Source of the DNA: Lojkania enalia
Taxonomy: Eukaryota; Ascomycota; Dothideomycetes; Pleosporales
NCBI GenBank assembly: GCA_010094045.1
Contig: ML986671.1
Span: 124,001-188,000, forward strand
DNA length: 64,000 nt
Reading direction: 5' to 3'
Positions 24,930 to 36,156 of this stretch are shown here, piece by piece. The notes beneath the pieces were generated by a model, which was not told the origin of the DNA, ran no database searches, and worked only from the letters and a program-made list of their open reading frames with translations. Position numbers and translations under genes: made by a program. How positions within the stretch are numbered: the stretch's first letter is position 1; each line of letters starts with the position of its first letter.

Positions 24930-26041
24930 ACTCATGTGTTCACCTTAAGCTGCCATTCCAATTTGATCCTGTTCCTCTTCCGAGGTACCGGCTCCCAAAG
25001 GCTTCTTACGCTACGATTTTCCTCAAAACGCGCCCTCAACCAATGACACACTCTGTTCTTCGCAAGACTACCCCTGAGATCCAAACCTTCGTCTACACCT
25101 ATATCGTGAGCCTTCGTGACGCAGGGGCAGTCTACCATATTCACCCTGCACATGAGTGCCTTTCCCACGCGCCTTGCTTATGTAGTTCTGACGAAATTGG
25201 CCATAATAATTACTAGGGAAACCTCAAAGGGATCGTATTTGCATTTGCATATCAAGGTGGTACAATATGCTATGATGGGTACCAGGATCTTCAGTCACAA
25301 GTGTGCAGTAGTGAATCAAAAAAGAAGTAAGCCTTCGAGCTAGCCTGTTACTACAAATCGCCAAAGCGCTACGAGAGGCTTCCATGAGGGCCATTTCGAC
25401 TTTAGATGAGAAGGAATACGAACTCATTCGAAGCTCTTATATAGCAAGCGCAGAATATGTCAATCCCACATGGATGGATTTGGAAGGAAACGTCCGTTAG
25501 TTAAAGGAGGACGGTCTTAGAATAATTTGGACGGGATACCTCACTTGTGGAGCTGGTATTGTAGCCGTTGTCTTGCTCTATTTCCGCTCACACGTCGCCG
25601 ATCGGATTACGCATGCCGGCGTTGTGACGATTATTTTCACGATAGTTCCCCGGTATTTTGGGGAAAGTCCCAATTGACGTCCAGCATGCCCTGGGAGGTA
25701 CCTTCGGAGGGAGAGATTGAGAAATTGAGACTTCAACGAAAAGAGTTTCAAGGGAAAGAACGTCAGACCCCATTTGCGCGTGGAAAGACAATGGAATTCA
25801 TTGGAACCTACCAAGAGATCGAAATGCAATAGCAAAATTGCACGTTCTTCATAACGAAGGGTGGATTTGTGGGCCTAGGAACTCCAGGGATGACTGACAT
25901 ACGAGAAGGCGATCAAATTCTTCTATTAGAAAACGCGAGACTACCAATGGTGGCAAGAGAAAGCATTGGAACGGAGCATATTCGACTAGTAGGATTTTCA
26001 ATTATCCGTGAATTTGTTAACGAAAATATAACAGAGCTATA
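24930..26041 (+). pseudogene. Decayed gene with a membrane segment and HET-C-terminus-like tail
   Basis: Protein-like pieces appear in successive frames. One piece, around 25362-25500, is QIAKALREASMRAISTLDEK and EYVNPTWMDLEGNVR, then a stop. Next is RIIWTGYLTCGAGIVAVVLL (a probable transmembrane helix, about 25518-25575). A frame change leads to EIEKLRLQRKEFQGKE. After a TAG at 25830-25832 comes the tail TKGGFVGLGTPGMTDIREGD, QILLLENARLPMVARES and HIRLVGFSIIREFV, ending at 26041. The tail has the rhythm of the C-terminal beta-domain found in many HET proteins (xGYxGLGPxxxxxGD...VLRxxGxxYxLVGExYVHG). No single frame spans it. Identification as a HET-like relic is tentative; that it is a broken gene is more secure. 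Confidence 0.45.
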
Positions 26042-26484
26042 GGATTTCAAAAGGTTGCCGAAGAGGGTGATTAAGTTCGCGTGAAAATGCCGGATCTAGG
26101 CACAGAAGAGCATTAAAGGAAGCTGCAACGGGGAGGATGAAAGGCTGGATGGAGTAGTATATGGCTTGCAATGGGTATAGAGAAATTTGGTGAACACGAT
26201 GGATTGGTGATCTATCGAAGTGGCACACCTCAACCCCCAAAAGACAAACCCCTGGTCAGTTAGTTCAGGGGCAGACTTCGGTGTGCTCGCGGGGGCCCGA
26301 ATGGGATTAGAGCGGGCGACTAGTTCTGAAACAGATCTCAGCCTCAGCTTGGCGTTATGCGTACTTTTTCCTCAGCTCCGATCCACGACGGATGTATCAT
26401 CAAACTTGCGGATTAAAGGAGAGTTTGGGCGACGTTTTCTGTCAAAAAAGTCTAAGACACCGTGCGCATACAGTATCTCACCAA
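26042..26484. other. Intergenic, upstream of the CorA-like gene
   Basis: No gene recognised; presumed promoter region of the following gene. Confidence 0.45.
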
Positions 26485-26520
26485 ATGATCAAACAGGACA
26501 GCTCTGAGAGCCGGTTCGAC

Positions 26521-28251
26521 ATGACAACAATCAACGTGACACAGGATGAAAGGCCTAAAAAGACTCTACCCTATACTCTCAATGATCCATATTACATAGG
26601 AGACTGTTACCAGCCTTCTGAGGTCGTACGGGAATGGGAGATCGACTCGTAAGTTTGACTTAATGGAAATCCGAACATTTCAGTGTCATTTTGCTACGCT
26701 AACTCCTACATGCATAGAACGACTATGCCATATTTGGCGCATATAAAATCACTACGCAGCTCATGGAAACCCCTGCGGCAATTAGCGGATTTCATGGAGG
26801 TCGGTACAGAACCGGTACGATGGAGGGACGTAAAGAACACGCCAGGAGAACGGGAGGAACGTATCACAAGAACAAACGTTACGTGCCTAGAGTTTTCCGT
26901 AGGTAAAAGAACTAGCAAATCTCGATTTGAGAATTCTAGAGACTTGAAAAATTACGTTGACGGGTTAGTCCGTGCAAACGGGGGCCAAGGAGCAGCTCGG
27001 ATCTTTGTTGTTGAGGATCTCTCTCGTGATGTTGTCGAGATCCTAGGATCCGCTTTTGATGTGGATCCTCTATTCTTCCGAGAGCAAATCGATGATTATA
27101 CCTGGTATAATACACGAGACGCATCGGCAATGGCTTCAAACCTAATGGTAGGAATGAATCATCGGAGCTGGTTTCGGGTTCGCAATGCACGACTTCGCTA
27201 CTTCGAGTCAAAGGATGCCTTTGAAAAATCACGTCACGAAACGCGTACGTTTAATGTTAGTCGTCGACACGATAACGACGAAAATCACTGGAACTACAAG
27301 GATAAACCAGGCTCGATTGTTTCAATGACAAGGACGAGAACAGCAATCTGGGTCGGAAAGATGGGAGCGAATGATGAAGTGATGGTCGGTATTGTCCTTG
27401 TTGATCCGACCGTGGAAGGTGGGAAGCCGCTCTGGTATGGTCATGTCAACTGGCTGCTTCCGCCGGGCATGGAAATTGCAAACACAAACCCTATAGCGTC
27501 CGATGCCACATTATTCCAGGAGATAATTCATTGGACAGAAACGTATCCATGGTTTGAGTCGGCAAAAAGGGACACACCCATCGACACACGGATCATTGCT
27601 AAGCCTACTCTGTTTACAATATGCGCCGAATGGTTAGTAGTCTGCGATTATGTCAAAGCACGGCTAAGTCAGATCGAATGGGAACTCGAAAAGCCAAGTC
27701 TATTCCGCTCCCAAGGGGACCATATCGATACATCTCTCAAGCGACTGCACACTTGGCGTCGCGTTATACCTGTGTTTAGAGAAATGGTTTCCGAGACACT
27801 GGAGCAAGCGCTCCCCGCAGCATCGCGGCTCACATATCTACCCGTTTTAAGCAAAGATTTTAAATTCATACCCTCAAGCCCACCGCCTGGCTTCGAAGAT
27901 ATTGTTCCAGATTTTCAGCGCGTACAAAGAGCCCTCGACGAACTCCAGTCCCGCGTCGACAGATTATCGTCCGTTGTTACTGCCGAAATATCTATCGAGG
28001 ATGCGAGGCGGGGACTAGAGGAGAATCACAATCTTGCTCGTTTGACCTGGTTGGCCACAATTTTTATTCCTTTATCATACGTATCAGGGCTATTCAGCAT
28101 GGCAGAGGATATAAGTACGATGAGAGAGACCTTTGGGTGGTATTTCGCAGCGGCTTTACCTCTAACAGTTATAGCGATGGTGGTTGCGAGCGGTGTCGGG
28201 CAATCATGGTGGAAGCCGAAATCGAGTCTAGCTGGGCAAAATGGCCAATGA
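26521..28251 (+). CDS. CorA-like (Mg2+ transporter-like) membrane protein
   Basis: Exon 1 is 26521-26648 (MTTINVTQDERPKK...), intron 26649-26717 (69 bp, GTAAGT...GCATAG, with CTAAC branch point), exon 2 is 26718-28251; 553 residues. An in-frame Met at 26485 would add 12 residues. The large soluble N-terminal domain contains ITRTNVTCLEFSVGKRT, RIFVVEDLSRDVVEILG and FDVDPLFFREQIDDY, typical of the fungus-specific CorA-like group. A helical stretch (residues about 420-480) leads to two C-terminal transmembrane helices: RLTWLATIFIPLSYVSGLFS and GWYFAAALPLTVIAMVVASG. The GMN signature of true CorA channels is absent (SGLFSMAED in the loop region), so ion transport is unproven. An earlier acceptor at 26683 would put exon 2 out of frame; the chosen one keeps it open. 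Confidence 0.85.
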
Positions 28252-29759
28252 TATGCCCTTAAAGTGAGCAAGGCCGAATAGAAAGATGTGGAGTTGATAT
28301 AGATCTAGCTTCGGGTTTTTATCATCTACAAGGCTCGTAGTTTATGTCACTTGAACCTCTTAACTTACGTTAGAGTAGGCATAAGCCGAAATGTTAGTAA
28401 GAAAATAGAAGATCATATTAAAACATTTTATAGTAAGGCGAGCGGAGGGATAGAAGGTTGTTGACCTCTGTTGAGATTAGTAGTTAGATGTTAGTTTGTT
28501 TAGTGCTGAAAATTTGTCTACTTTGCTATATTCAGTATCTTTTGACTCACTCAATGTTTCTGTATCTAAGCATCAACAGGCTTCATACAATACCATGAAG
28601 AACTCAAAAATTTCAATTTTTCCTGTTTTGGGTCCTCCTGCCTCAGCCCGCCAAGCATTCTAGTGCTAGATGTCCGAATTTAGAATTACATGACGAAGGT
28701 TATTCGGCATCAAGACGCTTACTCTCAAGCTTATTCCTCGCCGGTACTATGATTTCGCTCAACTTTTCATAAAACCTAAAGCGAAATAACAATAAATAAT
28801 TCAGTGAAACAAATTCATCGTTCTGCGTGATGAAATAAGCATTCCCAGGCATTCTGTCACATGTTTCTACTATCCTATTATAGTTGGTCTGTTTTTCAGG
28901 CCTATATAGTCTCGCCATCGCTAGCTTCTACCGAGGCAGGCCACTTCAATACATCAATATTTGCCTCAGCAATTGATGCTCCCTGATACGCGACACACTC
29001 AATTGCAGTTACACAGCTTATACCGCGCTCGAGGGTATATTATACCTCGTAATATTTAAATCAAGAATTTCTAGGCTTTCGGGACCGTGTTTGTCCACGC
29101 AGGCTAGTATTACCCGACCATCCAAAAATTTCCTAAGCACATTTCCGACATCACTTATGCACCGACGCGTAGGAGATTCGACGAACATGAGCGGGAAATT
29201 TGACGACCGATATTCATCCAATAGTGTGAATTTCTGCCTTTGCGGATTTTCCGCAACGGGGAAAACTTCATTTACAGTATGTGAAAGATTGCAAACCTGT
29301 GTCGATGCAATGCATAAGGTATCAAAACGAAAACAATCTAAATCTCCTGTATTCGAGGGTGGTTTGTCTGAGATTGGAATCAGACAACAGACGGAAGGTT
29401 ATGTATGGGGAGATTCGACCTGTGAATAGATATAAGAAGGCCCAGATTCATGTCACAGGGTCGCTTATCAGATCAGCTTGGCTGATCCAGAACGGACAGC
29501 ATTCCCTAATTTCTAATGTAAGCTCAGGTCACGTGCCTGGTCAGCTGTGTAGCCCTTGACTAAGCAGTCTCATGTACTATATATTCCCCCGCCGTACCTT
29601 GACCGAGAGGTCAAGGAGAACACCACAGTACACCATCAATACATCTATCTATACCACCTTATACAGACTCCACCCCCTCCTGCTTACATCTAATTTTCCT
29701 TATTTCCCTATCATTGCATTGAATCACTTCATTACCTATTTCCCTTCTGATTTCGCTCT
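28252..29759. other. Gene-poor spacer with LTR-like element and a possible minus-strand coding relic
   Basis: The repeat copy lies at 28855-28995. Just beyond it, on the minus strand, about 29018-29400 is an open stretch without an obvious start (KFTLLDEYRSSNF, GNVLRKFLDGRVILACVDKH) that may be the end of an old gene. I recognise no family. Confidence 0.35.
28855..28995 (-). mobile_element. LTR-like element, copy C (141 bp)
   Basis: TGTCACATGTTTC ... GATACGCGACA on the + strand; flanks CATTC/CACTC (4 of 5 identical). It lacks 8 bp (the TAACCTCC stretch) present in copies B and E. Confidence 0.83.
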
Positions 29760-30292
29760 TGGTTTTAATTAGTCCTCCCCCATATTGCGCGAGCAACGTC
29801 TTCCGCACTAAATTGCATTCCCTTATAGTTATTTTCATCACTCTCCTCACCCTCCCAGGCATTCATTTCCCTCATATTCCCCCACCAAGGCTGCAGCGAC
29901 ATCCTCGAATCCCAAAAAGTCATCGTCAGCGACCCCTTCGACCAACCCCCAGTAATCGTCACACCAAAGACCTGAAGCGCGCCCTGCTTCTTCAAACAAG
30001 AGGTTCCCTATATCGAAAAAGTCGAAAATACATCCGATATTAGATTTAGCGCTATCCCTAATCTTGCAGAGATCTTGGATATTAGTGTTGACGCTGGACT
30101 TATGCAAACGTTTGCTTTCCCCATTCCCAGTTCTAGAGCCAATGCCAAAAGTACTTGGTGGTCAACCGAGGACTCAACGACTTCTAGCACGAGAGTTAAT
30201 TGCACCGGCATATGGTATAACATGGAGCTCGAGTCACGGCTACTGTCGTTAGCATCAAAGGCAAGGCACACATTCTACCTAGAGGCCTAGGT
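29760..30292 (+). pseudogene. Fragment of an unidentified protein gene
   Basis: One frame keeps protein-like sequence: DILESQKVIVSDPFDQPPVI, a TGA near 29971, then VPYIEKVENTSDIRFSAIPN and LAEILDISVDAGLMQTFAFP, ending with a stop at 30288-30290. It resembles beta-rich extracellular fungal proteins whose name I cannot fix. There is no start, and one internal stop. An intron could explain the interruption, so a diverged real gene is not excluded. Confidence 0.3.
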
Positions 30293-30924
30293 CGCGCGGG
30301 TAATAATGATTTCCATCCTTTTCATATTATTGCTCCTCTCAAGAACTTGATGCAAGTGCACCGGACGGTTAAGATAGTGTGACGAACTTCGCGGCTGCGT
30401 GGCAGAGTGAAGGTGGGAGCGCGCTTAAAATTTGTGTTGCGACGAATGACCTTGATGTTCACCCTCCCTAAAACATCCATGCAGGCATGAAGAAGTGGGT
30501 TTGAGGTGAGTAGTAAAGTGAGCTTGGGTCTAGAAAACTGCTCGATGTTGGAGAGGTATGATATTTTAGCGTCTGCGTAAAAGTGTCCGCAACGAATTAA
30601 ATTACCTTTAAAACGGTCCCTATGTTAGATCCTCGGGAGTTATTTTGTCTCCATTGAGCTATGCTATATTCCCCTTTCTAAGTCTAGACTCAATGCGAAT
30701 ATCATTATAATTCCGTGATACATGCCGCGATAGAAGGTCTCTAAAGCTATGTGAGAAAAACTACCCTTTGGATTGCAATGAAATATTCCACCTTTCAAAC
30801 TTCAGCCCTTATACAGCATACTATAGTACTAGCTCCATTCGCAATAAATACACAAATATCAAATTGGGAAGCACTATGTCTTCAAGCCTCTCACAACGTT
30901 CACTCCACATAACAATATCTCTCC
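30293..30924. other. Intergenic
   Basis: Nothing recognisable; 3' flank of the sugar-transporter gene. Confidence 0.5.
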
Positions 30925-32904
30925 TCATAACGATGCAGTCCGCATATCATTAACACCTTCAAGATGATACAATGGCTCCAAATTAGCATTCTTCTTCCAA
31001 AAAACATATCTCTTAATCCACCACGGCAACCAAGTCCGAATCTGGTAGGCCATATGCCTGCGAGTCGGGACGCCAAAGATGAAATCGAGTTCCTCAAGTG
31101 TGCGTTGCCTATAGTTCACTCTTTAGTAACCGCCCTCTATCGAAAGCTACATCTGGGCGGATTAAGTAACTTACATAGTCTCCGGCACCAAAAAGAAGAT
31201 CATCAAGAATGCGAGTATATTGAGTCCAGCGTAGAATGAAAAAGCACCCGTTGGTGTAATCTTAGCCAACAGTGATGGGAAACTTAATGTTAGTGCTGAG
31301 CCAACAGCATTGTTGACGCAGATAGTAAAAGCGGCGCCAATTTCGCGATGAGAAAGGGGAAACGACTCTGAGAAGTAGATCGAAGGAAGTGGCCCCATGC
31401 CTAAGCAAGGTGTCAGCATCTATATACCGATGCTCGATATTTCAAGACGAACAGGGAACTTACCAGGCCCGTAGAGCGCCGTGAAGAGGAAGATAAAGAA
31501 GGCGATGAGCGGGACTCTGGCGGGATTGCTCTCGTTCATGAGGAAGCAGAACCCTGCTGCCAACAAGCTCCATGCCATGTTAGGGAACGTGGTGAGTAGC
31601 AGGTTGCGCCGACCGAAAGTATCCATCGTATACACAGCTGGGATCGCAAAGACGAACATGATGAGTCCATATCCCATTGAGACAAGAAGACATTCCTTCG
31701 GACTATATCCTGCCTCGGCGAAAATCGTTGAAGAGTAGAATGCCATGATGTTAATGCCAGAAAACTGTTGCGAGATGACAATAACAGCGCTGCCGACTGT
31801 CGCGCGGCGAAGACGGGGTATAGTGAAGAGATCCAGCACACGACGGCCGAGAGAAATACCGGCAAATGCATTGTGCTCTTCAGCGATCTGACAGTGAGCA
31901 TAATACATCTCTCGGGCGGCGATGACCTCACTATTCCGAACACGCTTGAGAGATCTGAAAGCGTCCTGATACCGCCCTTTCTTCAGCAGCCATCTTGGAG
32001 ATTCTGGACAAAACCAGACGAAGATGCAAATCGGGATAGCAGGTGCAAAAGCAGCGGCGAGCTGGAAACGCCAGGCATTGTCACCAATGCGGAAGAAGAT
32101 GAGGTTCGAGCATTGTCCGACGAAGATTCCAAACGCAACCCATAGCTGGAAACTGGTAACCATACCGCCTCGGATAGAAGCTGGCGAAATCTCGGCACTG
32201 TAGACTGGGATTGTAGAGATCTTGATGCCCATACCGAGACCCATGAAAAGACGACAGAGAAGCAGTCCCCACCAATTCTGTGTAAATGCCTGAGCAAGCA
32301 CTGGAAAGATACAAAATAGGCCCGTAACGAAGATAGCCCCGCGTCGGCCGAGATAGTTGTTTACCGGATCCGCCGCCCATGCGCTGGCCAGACCAAAGAG
32401 TGTTGGACCGGAGTTGATCACTCCTACAAGCCATGTATTGTCCGCAATTCCAAATTCTTGAGGGAATGACAAGTTTGCGCCATTTGCACCAGTGTTATCC
32501 CAGCCTTGTATGGCCGAACCGAGAGAACACAGTGCAATGGCAAAGTACAAGTCCTTAGGTAGATGCCATCGATGAGTCCTCTCGCGTCGAATATGGTATT
32601 TATCTTCCTCAAGCAACTCGTGGATCTCTTCAAAGTCTTGGGGATTCTGGGCGGCTAGTGCGCCCCTCCAGAACTCTTCAACTTTGTTCTGGAAGCCCCA
32701 CGATTCGCAGAATGCTTCCACTTTGCTACGGAGTCGATCCTTTGGAATGCCAGCGAGGGGGTTGACGATCTTAGCATTCACATTTCGAGCATAGTCGAAG
32801 GCAGCGTCGAGGCTTTCTGTGTGGATGACTTCCTCGTCCTTTAGGCAGTTAGAATGAGCAGAATGAATGCTGGGGGCAGCCATGATGAGGATATTTGAAG
32901 ACAA
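30925..32904 (-). CDS. MFS sugar-porter family transporter
   Basis: Three exons on the minus strand: 31464-32904, 31175-31400 and 30925-31108 (introns 64 and 66 bp, joining ...LYGPG|MGPLPS and VPETM|QRTLEE); 616 residues. A second Met at 32883 is a possible start. After a soluble N-terminus of about 120 residues, twelve hydrophobic segments can be followed from DLYFAIALCSLGSAIQGWDN to FYAGLNILAFLMIFFLVPET. Sugar-porter motifs are present: NNYLGRRGAIF, the signature PESPRWLLKKGR, the QQFSGIN motif of helix 7 and the VPET end of helix 12. A conserved C-terminal tail QRTLEELDFIFGVPTRRH is seen. Plasma-membrane proton-coupled sugar or polyol uptake is the likely role; the substrate is unknown. 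It diverges from the transaldolase gene, which suggests shared regulation in sugar use. Confidence 0.9.
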
Positions 32905-33889
32905 GGAGTGGCTCTAGTCGATGAAGCAAGTAAGCCATACCTTGCGGCGACGAAGATGGCCTTATATAGGATTGTAGGGTTGGCATCGGGCGTGAGGCGA
33001 CCCCTAGAGCCGATCTCCAAACCATGCCCTGTGTGCGTCCCAGGCATGGTTTTTTCATCCCGGGATGACACCAAAAGGGGCATCACTCGCGGATATAGGC
33101 AGCATAACGTGACATCTTGATCGTGTGATTACCCGAAGTAGTTTAGGTTAGATTCGAAATCTGGGGAACCCCGCGGGGGTTGTTCCGATGCCTTGATGGT
33201 GGGAATAAGAACCTGGAACCTCCAACCGCCGGCACGTGGCCCTGTGTGAGCGATCTCATCGCTGAGGCGGCAATGACTCGCCTTAGGTCGGCAAGGCATG
33301 AGAATTGGACAATCATTTACGCGGTAGACGCATTGATATCCCGGATGGCCCAACATAACGGACTAAGCATGGCATATGATAATCGTTGAAAGCGCGTCGT
33401 TCGAACAATCTGTGAGCTCAGTAACGGCACCCGTTCCGATAGCCTCTACCATGGCCCTCATGATCTTCCTCTTCCTACGTAGGAAGGACAAGAGAAAAAT
33501 CCATTGTTAGTGCAAAAGTATCGGGATAATTCGCCGAAAACAAGACCGAGCCCCACAGTTGCCCTGTGTGCAACACGCGCCATGTTTGCCGTGCCCTGTG
33601 TGCAACACCTCGTGAGCATGCTGTCATCATTGGATGTTCCGTGCTGTTTAATCCCCTCGCCGATGAGTCGACGTTTGAGGGCTTTCTGTTGGAGAACAAT
33701 GAGAAGGGATCCACATAAGCTCCGCAATGCCCTGTGTGTGCGCGTTCCACCCAGTGGAGCGCGTGTGATGTCGCCAAAACAGAGTAATGCAAATATATAG
33801 CTCAAGTGATGCTGCATGCACGGCAGCAACATTTCAATTCCTTCATTATATCCAACATTCTAGTATACAAGAGACTTTAAACCGACAAG
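32905..33889. promoter_or_regulatory. Divergent sugar-transporter/transaldolase promoter
   Basis: 985 bp between the two start codons. TATA-like sequences lie at 32961-32969 (TATAAG on the minus strand, about 60 bp from the transporter start) and at 33790-33800 (AATATATAG, about 90 bp from the transaldolase start). Five + strand copies of GCCCTGTGTG occur at 33026, 33239, 33561, 33593 and 33729; the second directly follows a CACGTG E-box (33233-33238). CTGGGG (33162-33167) and GCGGGG (33173-33178) fit the CreA consensus SYGGRG, and there is an AGGGG stress-type element at about 33074. Inverted repeats: ACCATGCC..GGCATGGT (33021-33050) and CATCCCGGGATG (33056-33067). Confidence 0.65.
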
Positions 33890-35153
33890 ATGGGCAGCAT
33901 CGGAACGCAATCATGGCTTCAGAAGCTCGAGGAGCAGTGTAAGACCCTCGTTAAATCTACAAAGATTGCGAAAAGGGGCTGACAGATGATAGTGAACGTT
34001 GACGTTGATTGGATGGATCCGGAGTTCTCCAAGCGAATGCAAAATGAGTTTGGAGTAAAACCGAATGATATGACCAGCAACAACCTTTGGGTCAACATTC
34101 AGATGTCCCATCCCGACAATAAGAAGCTTTTCGATCGTACAGTAGAAGAGCTCAAGTCTGAAGGATGGTTGGCCATCTACAATCGCATCGCTGTCGGACT
34201 GTGCAAAGCGAACATTGATAACATCAAAGGCCGCGTCGCTCTGCAGGTCAACCCACACAAGGCCTACGACGAGCAGGCCGTGCTCGACCATGCGCATGCG
34301 TATGCCCGGGAATTCGAAAGGGCGGGTATTCCAAAGACAAAATATTTCATCAAGATTCCATCCACAGGCCCAGCGCTCAACGCCGCCCCAAAGCTAGAGG
34401 CTGGAGGAATTCGAACTTTGGGTACAGCACTATTCAGTTTACCGCAGGCTATTGCATGCAGTCAAGCTGGAATGCTGTATATTAGCCCATACTACAATGG
34501 CAAGTGACTGCTCTTGTTTCCGTGGGAAAGAAAATATTAAACCGCTGCAGAAACCCGTGCGCATGACGACCTTAGCCTTTGGCCTGATGTAGAAGATCCC
34601 GCTACACAACACACTATGTCTGCCCGTGTGGTCCAGATTCTCGATACATATAAGCGATTGTACAAGGAAACGGGCAAGGAGCAGCCGCTCCTAAAGAACG
34701 CGAGGTAAGTGAAATGCTCTCCAAGTTAAGAACTGAATTGCTGACCGCAACAGCTTCATCTCACCTAAGGAGGCTATGGCCGCAGGAGAGATGGGTTGTC
34801 ATTCTGCCACCATCTCACACATGGTGATCGAGCAGCTCGCAAAGTTACCGTATGATGGTTCCAAGCAGCCCGGGGAAGGCGTTCCAAAGCCGTTACTGTA
34901 CTATAAGCAGGGAGGGCCAACTCCAGAGCGACTAAAGAAGCTTGCTAGCGTCGATCCTTTGGCAGCTGCTGATTGGGATGGCAAACTCGCTAGCACGGAT
35001 ATTGACTACCTTGCCAACAACGGTGCGGAGCTTGATAAAGCAATAAAGAACGATCCGATCACGGCCGAGAGATTGGATATTGCGCTGAAGCTTTTCCAAG
35101 GCGGCATTGACGAGAGCAGAGCTAAGATCAAAGCGGCCATGGGAAAAGAATAA
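33890..35153 (+). CDS. Transaldolase family protein
   Basis: Four exons: 33890-33938, 33993-34499, 34551-34704 and 34754-35153; 369 residues. Introns 1 and 3 are GT-AG (54 and 49 bp). Intron 2 (34500-34550) starts GCAAGT, a GC-AG intron. Junctions read KLEEQ|LNVDVDWMDP, SPYYN|ETRAHDDL and LLKNA|SFISPKEA, all as in fungal transaldolases. The Schiff-base lysine lies in TKYFIKIPSTGPAL, with NPHKAYDEQAVLDHA upstream and GTALFSLPQAIACSQAG downstream. Transaldolase interconverts sedoheptulose-7-phosphate + glyceraldehyde-3-phosphate with erythrose-4-phosphate + fructose-6-phosphate in the cytosol. The LNVDVDWMD and DLSLWPDVEDP blocks mark it as one of the divergent fungal paralogues, not the canonical housekeeping TAL1, so its exact substrate may differ. 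Convergent with the bHLH gene. Confidence 0.9.
34500..34550 (+). other. GC-AG intron in the transaldolase gene
   Basis: 51 bp. The donor G|GCAAGT has near-perfect U1 complementarity apart from the C, and the acceptor is CTGCAG. Removing it restores ...YYN-E-TRAHDD in frame; no GT donor within reach does so without losing conserved residues. Confidence 0.8.
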
Positions 35154-35213
35154 ATCAGCGGGTTGAACACCATATAGGATTCCTCTACCCAAGTCTGAAA
35201 ATGAGTGTATAGG

Positions 35214-36156
35214 TCATGTAGGAAAAGGCCGCTGAGAAGTGTTCGTCAAGTCATTATATAGATCATAGAGATTTGGGGGAACGTCGATCCCGGTAAAGGT
35301 GTCAATGGGTATTTGAACATTCTGAGTATATTGGAAGCCAAGACCACTATGTTCGTGAGAATGCATCTCAGGACCTGCAATATTCCCTGATAAGATTTGC
35401 GAGTGAACGAGAGGCTCCACGGTAGCCGGGCTAAAGCCCAATTGTTGTTGGCCCATCGTAGCTGAGCTAAGTAAATCAAAGCCTTCCTGGCCATCGAAGT
35501 AGGGAAGATTATCGAATGTGAAAGCGGTCTGATACGGAGCGGTGGTTGCCTCGGCGTCTGACTCGGCAGGAGTAGTCATTAACTCGTCGTTTTGTACTCT
35601 AGGCGGACGGAATTCGTGTGAGTTACTGTAGACCTCATCTAACCCTACTTCGTCTTGTTCCTGGTCATCTGGGGAACAACAATCAGTGGGGTTGTCACCA
35701 AATCCATTCGGGAAGGTCCCGAAGGTCTCATTCCCGGCGTTCATGAGGGTCTGTAAATGCTTGCCCACCGGCCTAGCCTGCCTTGGCGTGAAAGGAGCCC
35801 CACTAGCCGATCGCCACTGGTTCACCTCCGCAAGCAGTTCATCCCGCTCATGAATTAGGTGGGAGAGTTCATTTGCAGCAGATAGGCAAAGCTGTCTCTG
35901 GGAGTGCAACCGCGCAATGCTGTGATTCACAATTAGGTGCTTGTTGAGACGACGTGTACCAGCCAAGGATGGAACACGCCTTGCTAGATCCTGCATCTGT
36001 CAGCACAAGGGATACTACTAATAGCTAGTAGAGAACCTGGAGACTTCATACAATAAGGCTGTCGTTGAAAGCTTCACGTCTCGACTTCTCGAAAACACGA
36101 TGGGCGGCTCGGTCCTCCGAGGTCCATACCCGGGTGCGTTTCTTTTTGGTTACCAT
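35214..36156 (-). CDS. bHLH transcription factor
   Basis: Two exons on the minus strand: 36052-36156 (35 codons) and 35214-35996, intron 35997-36051 (55 bp, GTATGA...GACAG); 295 residues. The intron sits inside the DNA-binding domain. The basic region is TSEDRAAHRVFEKSRREAFN with His19, Glu23 and Arg27, the H-E-R triad that class B bHLH proteins use to read CACGTG. Helix 1 and loop: DSLIMQDLARRVPSLAGTRR; helix 2: LNKHLIVNHSIARLHSQRQL, continuing as a zipper-like helix to ELSHLIHERDELLAEVNQWR. The rest (residues 110-295) is acidic and rich in Ser/Pro/Gln, as in activation domains. It ends 61 bp from the convergent transaldolase stop. A CACGTG lies at 36614-36619, 458 bp upstream of its start, allowing self-regulation. 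It is the obvious candidate regulator of the adjacent sugar genes. Confidence 0.85.

Noticed and set aside
26683..26717. Acceptor at 26683 for the CorA-like gene (exon 2 beginning SFCYANSYM)
   Set aside because: The donor leaves two bases and this acceptor would put exon 2 out of frame; the acceptor at 26717 with a CTAAC branch point fits.
24574..28995. Copies B and C as the two LTRs of one full element
   Set aside because: Each copy has its own target duplication (AAATG; CATTC/CACTC) and an intact CorA-like gene lies between them.
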